From positions 1 to 9,820 of the forward strand of contig JAEHDT010000120.1 in assembly GCA_016880225.1 (NCBI GenBank): a stretch of DNA of 9,820 bases. Direction: 5' to 3'. This DNA is from Gemmatimonadota bacterium (GTDB taxonomy: Bacteria > Gemmatimonadota > Gemmatimonadetes > Gemmatimonadales > GWC2-71-9). The translations under genes and the position numbers were made by a program. Below, one piece after another: positions 1 to 6,511 of this stretch; position 1 is the first letter of the stretch, and each line of letters opens with the position of its first letter. The notes under the pieces were generated by a model. That model had not been told where the DNA came from, ran no database searches, and was given only the letters and a program-made list of their open reading frames with translations.

Positions 1-15
1 GAGGCGGGGACGGCG

Positions 16-966
16 ATGTGGCTGCCGCTGACGCTCGGCATGGCGGCCGTCGCACCGCTCGGCGTGTGGCTTGGAGTGTGGGCCGGCGGCGCCGCGCCCC
101 GGCGCCGGCGCGAGACGCTCGCGGCGTGGACCTTCCTCGCGCCCTCGCTGCTGCACCTCATCGTGTGCTCCGCCGTTCCGCTGCTGTTCGTGCCCTATCT
201 CTCGGTGCACCGCTGGAGCCCGGCCGAGCCGGTGCATCCCTTCGTCGGTTTCGGGAACTACGGGCGCGTCCTGAGCGACCCGCGGCTCTGGTCGGCGCTC
301 GGGCACACGCTGCTGTACGCGTGCTCCGTTCCGCTGTCGCTGGTGCTCGGGCTGGCCGTCGCGCTCGCGCTGCCTCGCCGGCGGCGGCGCAGCCCGGTGC
401 CGCTCGGCCTGCTGCTGCCCCACTTCGCCTCCGTGGTCGCGATCGGATTGATCTGGCGCCAGCTGTACCAACCCGACTTGGGCGTCATTGGCCGCCTGCT
501 GGCGCGCGCCGGGCTCGCCCCCGTGACCTGGCTCGGGGACCCGAAGCTCGCGCTCCTCGCCGTCGCGGCAGTCTCGGTGTGGAGCCAGCTCGGTTACCAC
601 GCGACGTTGTTTCTCGCGGGGCTGGAGAGCATCCCGCCCGCGTTCTTCGAGGCCGCGCGCGTGGATGGGGCTGGCGCCTGGCAGCGCTTCCGGCGGGTGA
701 CCTTGCCCTTGCTCCGGCCGGTGGCGTTGTTCGCATTTGTGACCGGAGCCGTGGGCGCGTTCCAGGTGCTCCCGCTCGTCATGGTGCTCACCGGCGGCGG
801 CCCACTCCACGCCACCGACGTGATCGCGTATCACATCTACCGCACGGCGTGGGAGGGCCTGCGGTTCGGTGAGGCGGCCGCGCAGGCGCTGCTGTTGTTC
901 GCGCTGTTGCTCGCCGCCGCGTGGGCCCAGCTCAAGCTGCTCGACCGGCGGGTCGAGTATGCGTAG
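16..966 (+). CDS. Sugar ABC transporter permease, MalF/UgpA type (CUT1 family)
   Basis: This is an inner-membrane permease subunit that would form half of the channel of a binding-protein-dependent carbohydrate importer. The 316-residue product is strongly hydrophobic, with about six or seven membrane segments. The diagnostic cytoplasmic EAA loop is clear near residues 212-231 (EAARVDGAGAWQ, then TLP), the site that docks the ATPase. Segments rich in Leu/Ala/Val lie near residues 34-60, 95-118, 126-148, 175-200, 240-262 and 285-305. An extra hydrophobic stretch at residues 1-25 precedes the usual Arg-rich start of this family (RRRRETLAAW). The reading frame is open to the left edge, so the ATG at 16 is the first visible start and not a proven one. 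A GGGGA lies five bases before it. The gene overlaps the next permease by 8 bp, so the two are one transcription unit. The substrate cannot be read from the sequence; the adjacent GH36 enzyme suggests galactosides or related sugars. Confidence 0.9.
   Translation: MWLPLTLGMAAVAPLGVWLGVWAGGAAPRRRRETLAAWTFLAPSLLHLIVCSAVPLLFVPYLSVHRWSPAEPVHPFVGFGNYGRVLSDPRLWSALGHTLLYACSVPLSLVLGLAVALALPRRRRRSPVPLGLLLPHFASVVAIGLIWRQLYQPDLGVIGRLLARAGLAPVTWLGDPKLALLAVAAVSVWSQLGYHATLFLAGLESIPPAFFEAARVDGAGAWQRFRRVTLPLLRPVALFAFVTGAVGAFQVLPLVMVLTGGGPLHATDVIAYHIYRTAWEGLRFGEAAAQALLLFALLLAAAWAQLKLLDRRVEYA
940..957 (+). promoter_or_regulatory. Perfect inverted repeat over the ribosome-binding region of the second permease gene
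   Basis: CTCGACC (940-946) and GGTCGAG (951-957) form a perfect 7-bp stem with a 4-base loop GGCG, ending one base before the ATG at 959. In the mRNA this would hide the initiation region until a ribosome finishing permease 1 opens it. That fits translational coupling giving a balanced permease ratio. The arms lie in codons of permease 1, so the repeat could also be chance in GC-rich coding DNA. Confidence 0.45.
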
Positions 967-1723
967 ACGGTTCGCGTGGGCCTTCGCGCTTCTCCTCGCG
1001 GTCGTCGTGCTCGCGCCATTCATCTATATGGCGGCGACGGCGCTCACGGCCCCGCCCGGCGCGTCGCGTGCGGACTTGCCACTCGGCCGCTTCGCGCTCA
1101 CCAGCGCGATCTTCTCGCTCGTCGTCGTGGCGGGCCAGGTGGGGACGAGCGCCACGGCGGCGTACGCGTTCGCGCGGCTGCGCTTCGCCGGCCGCGACCG
1201 CTTGTTCCTCGCGTACCTGTCGGCACTGGCAGTGCCGGCGATCGTGCTGGTGCTTCCCCGCTTTCTCTTTCTCGACGCACTCGGCTGGCTGGATACCTAC
1301 GGCGGGCTGATCTCGACCGAGCTCGTGTCGGTGACGGGCATCTTCCTGTTGCGGCAGTTCTTCGGGGCGCTGCCGCGCGATCTGGAGGACGCCGCGCGGC
1401 TCGAGGGCGCGGGCGAGTGGACCATCTTCCGGCGAGTGGTCGTGCCGCAGGCGAGGCCCGCGCTCGCGACCGTCGCGCTGCTCGCATTCGCGGAGCAGTG
1501 GCGGAGCTTCCTTTGGCCGCTCGTCGCCATGCGCGCGAGCGACCACCAGGTCCTCGAAGTGGGGATCGCGAACCTGCAGGGGCTGTATCGGGTGAGCTGG
1601 CCGGGTGAGATGGCGGCTGCCGCGGCGGCGGTGGCCCCGGTCGCGATCCTGTACGTGGTCGCCCGGCGCTACTTCAGCGGCGGGATCGAGATGACGCGGA
1701 CCGGAAGCTCAGCTCCCATTTGA
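959..1723 (+). CDS. Sugar ABC transporter permease, MalG/UgpE type (CUT1 family)
   Basis: This is the second permease half of the importer, predicted to pair with the upstream permease. From the ATG at 959 it is 254 residues, slightly short for the family (usually about 270-290), with an N-terminal membrane segment at residues 4-26 after MRRR. The EAA-type loop is at about residues 143-162 (EDAARLEGAGEWTIF, then VVPQARP), where the first Ala of the consensus is replaced by Asp. I chose 959 because it gives the typical short basic N-terminus and overlaps the upstream stop by 8 bp; the same frame is open further upstream, but that would read an Arg/Cys-rich sequence inside permease 1. A perfect 7-bp hairpin sits immediately before the start, so translation is probably coupled to permease 1. 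The 3' end overlaps the convergent hydrolase gene by 50 bp. The binding protein and ATPase are not visible. Confidence 0.9.
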   Translation: MRRRFAWAFALLLAVVVLAPFIYMAATALTAPPGASRADLPLGRFALTSAIFSLVVVAGQVGTSATAAYAFARLRFAGRDRLFLAYLSALAVPAIVLVLPRFLFLDALGWLDTYGGLISTELVSVTGIFLLRQFFGALPRDLEDAARLEGAGEWTIFRRVVVPQARPALATVALLAFAEQWRSFLWPLVAMRASDHQVLEVGIANLQGLYRVSWPGEMAAAAAAVAPVAILYVVARRYFSGGIEMTRTGSSAPI

Positions 1724-4400
1724 CGTCTCTCCCGTCGCTACCCGCGGGCCATTGCAGGACGACGTGCCCTGACACGAGGCGCCGTACGGTGCAGGGCGTG
1801 TCCGCCTTGCACGCCGCCGGTCGCAACCCCTTCGGCACCGCGATCGTGATCGCATAGGCCCGGGCGTCGAGGCCCGTCGACGTGGCGCGGAGGGTGCGCG
1901 TGGCCGCATCCCACGCGTCGTCGGTGACATCGACGGCGCCCTGAACGATGTGGCGGGTGGTGCCGATCACCTGGGGCCGCGCCGCGCCTGGGCGAATGGC
2001 GAGGGTGCGCGCGCTGCGCGCCTCGAGCGAGACGGCGAGGGCGTCCTTGAGGCTCGCGCCGGGCTCGTCGCGCCACACGTCGTATGCGTCGAACGCCGAT
2101 CCGGTGATGCCGAACGCCGCGAGGGGCAACGACACGTTCCGCGGCTCGTCCTCCCAGTTTACCAGCACGACCGTCCACCAGCGGGGCGCGCCCTCGACCA
2201 CCCAGGCGCGGGGCGGGCGATCGCGCCGTACACTCCAGATGCCGCCATTCGCGCCGCCCGACACCCGCACGGCGAGCACGTTGTCCCCACCCCAGTTGAC
2301 CGCCTCGGGCGGCACGCGGTAGCGGCGGTAGGCCTGCGGCTCAGCGGTCTCGCCGACTTTCACGCCGTTGACGAAGGTCTCGTCCGCATCCGCGACCCTG
2401 CCGAGCTCGAGGAACACAGACCGACCGTCCGCCGGTCCGGGCGCTCGATCGGACAACTGGAACCGCTTGCGGTACCACGCGACTCCGGCGTAGTCGGGGT
2501 GCCCTGCTTCGGCCCACCGGCCGGGGACGCGGATCGTCTCCCACGGCTCCTCGTCGAACTCGCGCCCGCTGTAGCCCGGATCGTCGCCCGTGCGGAAGCG
2601 CCACAAGCCCTCGATCGGATGCGCCGCCCCGCCCGCGACGAGCGCCGGTGCCACGTCCGCTTCGCCGAGCCCGATCTCGACGGGGCGGCCCGCCACCGGA
2701 GCGACGGGGAGCGTGCGCGCGAGCAGCGCGATACGGTCGCTCGGGAGCTTCGGCAGATCGTCCGACAAGATCGTGAGGCCGCCCGTGATCGCCACGAGCG
2801 ACGCCCACGCCTCGGCGGCGGCCCGCGGCAGGGACGGGCGCACGACGAGGCAGTCGGGATCGTTGAGCCAGGTGGAGCGATGGTAGAAGCTGCGCAGACC
2901 GGTGGCGCGGGCCGGCGGCTCGATGCCGGCCCACGTGGCCTCGACGTCCGGGCCGATGCGCATACCGTTCACGAGCCCGACGGAGTGCTGCAGCGGCGCG
3001 CCGCCGGCGACGAGGAAGGCTTCGGTGCCCAGGCCGTCGCGAATCGCCCCCAGACCGGCGCGGTATGCCTCCGCGTGGGTGAGCCCGCCGTAGTGTCCCG
3101 TTCCCACCGTGGCCCAGCCCAGCCGGTCGGCGCGGAGATAGTCGTAGCCCCATTCCCGTACCACTCGACGGGCCAGGTCGTACAGCCATTGCTGCGCCTT
3201 GGGGTGAGCGCCGTCCAGGGCGTACAGCGTGCCGCCCCATGAGGCGCGCGTGTCGCAGACCACGGGTCCGCTCGCGTCGCGGAGCAGCCAGTCGGGATGA
3301 GCGGCGGGAACGCCCGAGCCCTCGGCCACGGCGAACGGCGCGAGCCACAGCCCGGCCTTGAAGCCTTTGGCGTGGATCTGATCGCTCAACCAGGCGTGCC
3401 CGTGCGGGAACCGGTCGTTCGGCGCCCAGTCGCCGGCGGCCCGCTGGTAGCCGTCGTCGAGCTCGATGTCCCGGAAGAAGCGTCGGTCGAAGGTCGCGGC
3501 GCAGAACTCCAGGTTGGCGATGATAGCGGCCTCGTCGATCGAGTCCCCGAACGCGGACCGCGAGCACCACCCCGCAGGCGCCACGGCCTGCGCCAGCCGC
3601 TCCTGGTCCACCGGCGACGACGGCACGAACAGAGCGCGCAGCGCGTCCAGCCCGTCGCCGGCCGGGGCAAAGCAGAGGCGCATCCGCGACGCGTCGCCTT
3701 CAGGCCGGAGCGGGCGGGTCGGGAGCCAGTCGCTCACCGCCTCGAGGGCGTCGCGCGACAGGGCCACGCGGGCCTCACCCGGCTCGCCGGAGTCGAATGC
3801 GATGGCGAGGCCGCGGTCGGCCCGGGAGAGGCCGAGCGCCCCGTGGCTCGCGACGGCGCCAGCGTCGGGCGCCTCCCGCTCCAGCGTGACGAGACGGCAC
3901 GGCTCGCTCGAGTGACGCGGGTTGACCAGCGCCGCCAAGGGCCCGTCGCCGCCCAGCGTCTCCGCGGGCGCCACCTGGAAGAACCGCACGCCGCGCACGC
4001 TCGGGAGATAGCGGTCGGGAAACAAGCTTACCGTCACCGCGGCTTGCGGGAGGGAGGCACTCGCCGCCGCGAGGAACTCCGCCTCGACCCATATCCCCGC
4101 CGCCCGGCCTCGCACCACGACGGCATCTCCGCCCGGGGGGCGCCGGCTCCCGACGGTGCTATCTTCAAGCTCGGCTAGCGTGAGCGGTCGGTCGCCGACC
4201 CACGTCACCAGCTCCGCGCCGCGGATCAGGGGAACGGGCGAGCCATCGCCGTAGTACCACAGCGACCAGCGGCGGTGGTCGTCCAACTCGAATCTCAGCC
4301 TGCCGACGGCCCGACCGCCCGACCGCCCGACCGCCCGGACGGGCCGGAGTTGGGCGGTGGAGGCGGCCCCAGCCAGGAGAACGAACGTGCGTCGGTCCAT
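1674..4400 (-). CDS. Tat-exported GH36 (alpha-galactosidase/melibiase-like) glycoside hydrolase with an inserted jelly-roll domain
   Basis: This is a 908-residue predicted retaining alpha-glycosidase, probably acting on alpha-galactosides outside the cytoplasm. The N-terminus MDRRTFVLLAGAAS is a twin-arginine signal. A beta-rich N-domain (about residues 35-270) precedes a TIM barrel with GH36 marks: GWCS at 277-280, LDDGYQ near 314-319, GLWLAPF, then YLRAD with the presumed nucleophile Asp425, and RIGPDVEATW with the presumed acid/base Asp485. The 60-residue spacing equals that recalled for the Thermotoga enzyme (Asp327/Asp387). Residues about 595-720 look like a GH2-type galactose-binding jelly roll (GLWRFR, WYRKRF, FVNGVKVG). 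A beta sandwich with VLVNWEDEP follows at about 735-800, then a further C-terminal beta region ending WELSF. The start at 4400 is chosen for the Tat motif, although no good Shine-Dalgarno precedes it and the frame stays open to 4721. The gene overlaps permease 2 by 50 bp at its end. The family is well supported; the exact sugar is not. Confidence 0.85.
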   Translation of the reverse strand: MDRRTFVLLAGAASTAQLRPVRAVGRSGGRAVGRLRFELDDHRRWSLWYYGDGSPVPLIRGAELVTWVGDRPLTLAELEDSTVGSRRPPGGDAVVVRGRAAGIWVEAEFLAAASASLPQAAVTVSLFPDRYLPSVRGVRFFQVAPAETLGGDGPLAALVNPRHSSEPCRLVTLEREAPDAGAVASHGALGLSRADRGLAIAFDSGEPGEARVALSRDALEAVSDWLPTRPLRPEGDASRMRLCFAPAGDGLDALRALFVPSSPVDQERLAQAVAPAGWCSRSAFGDSIDEAAIIANLEFCAATFDRRFFRDIELDDGYQRAAGDWAPNDRFPHGHAWLSDQIHAKGFKAGLWLAPFAVAEGSGVPAAHPDWLLRDASGPVVCDTRASWGGTLYALDGAHPKAQQWLYDLARRVVREWGYDYLRADRLGWATVGTGHYGGLTHAEAYRAGLGAIRDGLGTEAFLVAGGAPLQHSVGLVNGMRIGPDVEATWAGIEPPARATGLRSFYHRSTWLNDPDCLVVRPSLPRAAAEAWASLVAITGGLTILSDDLPKLPSDRIALLARTLPVAPVAGRPVEIGLGEADVAPALVAGGAAHPIEGLWRFRTGDDPGYSGREFDEEPWETIRVPGRWAEAGHPDYAGVAWYRKRFQLSDRAPGPADGRSVFLELGRVADADETFVNGVKVGETAEPQAYRRYRVPPEAVNWGGDNVLAVRVSGGANGGIWSVRRDRPPRAWVVEGAPRWWTVVLVNWEDEPRNVSLPLAAFGITGSAFDAYDVWRDEPGASLKDALAVSLEARSARTLAIRPGAARPQVIGTTRHIVQGAVDVTDDAWDAATRTLRATSTGLDARAYAITIAVPKGLRPAACKADTPCTVRRLVSGHVVLQWPAGSDGRDVKWELSFRSASSRSRR
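4305..4336. repeat. 8-bp tandem repeat (GACCGCCC), about four copies
   Basis: Three exact copies of GACCGCCC occupy 4313-4336, preceded by one copy with a single change (GACGGCCC, 4305-4312). The repeat lies in codons 22-32 of the GH36 gene, between the Tat hydrophobic region and the mature enzyme, and 51-82 bases upstream of the GTG start of the divergent gene. Because 8 is not a multiple of 3, gain or loss of one copy shifts the hydrolase frame. Loss of one copy would lead to the TGA whose complement is at 4165-4167. Confidence 0.85.
4375..4379 (+). promoter_or_regulatory. Shine-Dalgarno site that decides the GTG start of the small beta-barrel gene
   Basis: AGGAG at 4375-4379 is followed after seven bases by an in-frame GTG at 4387. 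The later ATGs at 4399 and 4408 are 19 and 28 bases from this site, too far for normal spacing. The GTG also supplies the basic residues (MRRS) expected at the front of a signal peptide. Confidence 0.7.
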
Positions 4401-4944
4401 GCTGACAATGTTGGGAGCCCTGGTGTGTTTGTCTACGCCGCTCGCTGCCCAGGGTGGCGCGCTGACGCTGGGCTTCGCCGGCACCCTGGGCTCGAGCTGG
4501 CAGATCGAGGCGCTGGACGTGGGGTACGTGCGCCGGGTGCACGGTCCCATCGCGGCGCTGTCGCTCACGGCGCGGCTCGGCTCGTTCATCGATGAAGGGG
4601 CCATCATCGGCGGGGCGCGCGGCTTCGTGTTCGGCACGTCGCTCGCAGCCCGGACGCCGACGGCGACGATCGCCGAGCTGGGCTCCGACACGAGCTCGAG
4701 CCGCGTCGGCGTGGATCTCACCGTTGAGGCGACGGGCTACGCGGGCTCGCACTCGCCGCTGGCGGTAGGCTCGCCGTGGGGCGCCGTGTCGGTGCTGCCC
4801 GGTCTGCGCTTCGGCGATCCCAACGGCGCCCGCTTCGGACTGCTGCTCGGTCCCACCGTATTCTTCGGCGACGTGACCGACACCCGGATGTTCATCGGGG
4901 TGCGCTTCGAGACTCCGCTGGCGCGACGGGAGCGGCATCCCTAG
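4387..4944 (+). CDS. Small secreted beta-rich protein, probable outer-membrane beta-barrel, function unknown
   Basis: This is a 185-residue protein from a GTG start, with a Sec signal peptide: basic MRRS, hydrophobic LTMLGALVCLSTPLA, and a likely cut after Ala-Gln in AAQGG at about residue 20. The mature part alternates polar and hydrophobic residues in short strands separated by Gly/Asn/Asp turns (for example ALTLGFAGTL, VGVDLTVEATGY, AVSVLPGLRFG, RFGLLLGPTVFF) and ends in MFIGVRFETPL. This is the look of a small 8-strand-type barrel, but I recognise no named family and see no catalytic motif. The last residues (ARRERHP) follow the final strand, so it lacks a classical terminal Phe. It starts head-to-head with the GH36 gene, overlapping it by 14 bp, and lies 10 bp before the first histidine kinase, so it is probably the first gene of that operon. 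Starting at the ATG of 4399 or 4408 would still leave a signal peptide. Confidence 0.7.
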   Translation: MRRSMLTMLGALVCLSTPLAAQGGALTLGFAGTLGSSWQIEALDVGYVRRVHGPIAALSLTARLGSFIDEGAIIGGARGFVFGTSLAARTPTATIAELGSDTSSSRVGVDLTVEATGYAGSHSPLAVGSPWGAVSVLPGLRFGDPNGARFGLLLGPTVFFGDVTDTRMFIGVRFETPLARRERHP

Positions 4945-4954
4945 CTTTGCCTCG

Positions 4955-6511
4955 ATGGTCGTCCCTTCCCTCGATACCGAGCATCCCGGTATCCGGGTCA
5001 TCGCAGAGGTGGCGTCGGTGCTGCAATCGGGCCTGGCGTCGGGGGAGGCCCTGCACGGCGTCGTGAACGCGCTGCGGCGCGGTCTCAACCTGCGCCGCTG
5101 CCGCCTCTGGCTACGGACCCCCGACGGCACCCGCTTCGCGCCCGTCACCACACCCGGTGACGAGGCGGAGCTGCCGGGCTACGTGCTGCCGGTGGCCGAG
5201 TGGGTGCGGCGCGGCCCGCAGCGCGAGGGCATTCCCGGCGGCTCGCTGATGCGGCTGCCGCTGATCCACGACGACGAGCCGCTTGGGGCCCTCGAGGTGA
5301 TCATCCCGACGGGCCGCTACGAGGGGGTGGCGCACGACGTGATGGTGGTCGTGGGCCGCATCCTCGCCCCGATGATCGCTGCCACCGAGCTCTCGCAAGA
5401 TCTCGCCTCCGAAGTCGCGCTGCGCACGCACGAGATGGAGGCGCAACGCAGTTTCGCCGCCCAGATCATCGATTCGCTGCCCGTCGGGCTGTACGTCATC
5501 GACCGCAGCTACCGTATCCGCGCCTGGAACCGCAAGCGCGAGACCGGCACGCAGGGCGTGTCGCGCGAGGAGGCCGTGGGCCGCGAAATCTTCGACGTGC
5601 TCGACCGCCAGCCGCGCGACCTCCTGAAGCGAGAGTTCGACCGGGTGTTCGACACCGGCGAGCTGCAGCAGGTGGAGATGGAGTCACAGGCGAGCGGCGA
5701 GGCGCGCCACTACCGGATCACCAAGATCCCGATGCGGCAGGACGGGCGCGAGATCTCCCACGTCATCACCATCGGCGAGGACATCACCGAGTGGCGCCAG
5801 GCGCAGCAGCGCCTGACTGAGACGGAAAAGCTCGCCGCCGTGGGCCAGCTCGCGGCGGGCGTGATGCACGAGATCAACAACCCGCTCGCCACGATCCTGG
5901 CCTGCTGCGAAGCCCTGGCCCTGCGCACCGAAGACATGGCGCCCGGCGACCGCCACGGCTACGACGAGTACCTGAAGATCATCGACACCGAGGTGCAGCG
6001 CTGCCGGCGCATCGTGGAGAGCCTGCTGGACTTCTCGCGCCCCAAGGGGGGGGACAAGAAGCCGCTGGACGTGAACGCCGTCGTGGATCGGACGCTGTTC
6101 CTCCTGAAGCATCATGCCCGCTTCAAGCGTCTCACCGTGGTGCGCGAGCTGGCGCCCGGATTGCCGCAGGTGCAGGGCGACCAGGAGCGTTTGATCCAGA
6201 GCTTCATGGCGTTGATGCTGAACGCGATGGACGCGATGGATTCGCATGGCACGCTCACGGTTCGGAGCCGCATGAACCCCGAGCGGGGCGACGAGATTCT
6301 GCTGGAGTTCATCGACACCGGCACCGGCATCAGACGCGAGGACCTGCCCAAGATCTTCGAGCCGTTCTTCACCACGAAGCCGCAGGGGCGTGGGACGGGG
6401 CTGGGGCTGTCGATCTGCTACGGTATCATCGCCGAGCATCGCGGCCGGATCGACGTCGAGTCGCAGGTGGGCGTCGGCTCGAACTTCCGGGTATATCTCC
6501 CCATCGGATGA
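4955..6511 (+). CDS. Soluble GAF-PAS sensor histidine kinase, NtrB/AtoS-like core
   Basis: This is a 518-residue cytoplasmic histidine kinase with no membrane segment or signal peptide. An N-terminal GAF-like domain spans about residues 8-145 and a short helical linker leads into a PAS domain at about 165-285 (IIDSLPVGLYVIDRSY, ending in GEDITEWR). The dimerisation domain has LAAVGQLAAGVMHEINNP with the phospho-acceptor His305. The ATPase domain follows, with N-box Asn423 (LMLNAMDAM), G1 box DTGTGI at Asp454, an FEPFFTTK F-box and G2 box GRGTGLGLS. The HEINNP box and short ATPase domain are typical of NtrB-like kinases. Its stop overlaps the start of the OmpR-type regulator (ATGA), which suggests that it phosphorylates that protein even though NtrB-like kinases more often partner NtrC-type regulators. 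The signal is unknown: GAF and PAS domains bind many small ligands. The ATG at 4955 has only a distant GGGAG upstream, so translation may depend on the preceding gene 10 bp away. Confidence 0.93.
   Translation: MVVPSLDTEHPGIRVIAEVASVLQSGLASGEALHGVVNALRRGLNLRRCRLWLRTPDGTRFAPVTTPGDEAELPGYVLPVAEWVRRGPQREGIPGGSLMRLPLIHDDEPLGALEVIIPTGRYEGVAHDVMVVVGRILAPMIAATELSQDLASEVALRTHEMEAQRSFAAQIIDSLPVGLYVIDRSYRIRAWNRKRETGTQGVSREEAVGREIFDVLDRQPRDLLKREFDRVFDTGELQQVEMESQASGEARHYRITKIPMRQDGREISHVITIGEDITEWRQAQQRLTETEKLAAVGQLAAGVMHEINNPLATILACCEALALRTEDMAPGDRHGYDEYLKIIDTEVQRCRRIVESLLDFSRPKGGDKKPLDVNAVVDRTLFLLKHHARFKRLTVVRELAPGLPQVQGDQERLIQSFMALMLNAMDAMDSHGTLTVRSRMNPERGDEILLEFIDTGTGIRREDLPKIFEPFFTTKPQGRGTGLGLSICYGIIAEHRGRIDVESQVGVGSNFRVYLPIG

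Noticed and set aside
1950..4178. Long rightward open frames (1950-3242 and 3297-4178) opposite the hydrolase gene
   Set aside because: The translations are Arg/Ala/Gly/Pro-rich with no domain motifs, and the opposite strand encodes a clear GH36 protein. In GC-rich genes the third-position bias leaves antisense frames open.
4357..4386. ATG at 4357 as start of the barrel-like gene
   Set aside because: It would place charged residues (EAAPARRTNV) before the signal peptide, and the AGGAG would fall inside the gene. GTG 4387 has correct spacing.
4401..4721. Extension of the hydrolase start upstream to 4721
   Set aside because: The added 107 residues have no domain character and run antisense through the barrel-like gene. 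The Tat signal MDRRTF at 4400 marks the natural N-terminus.
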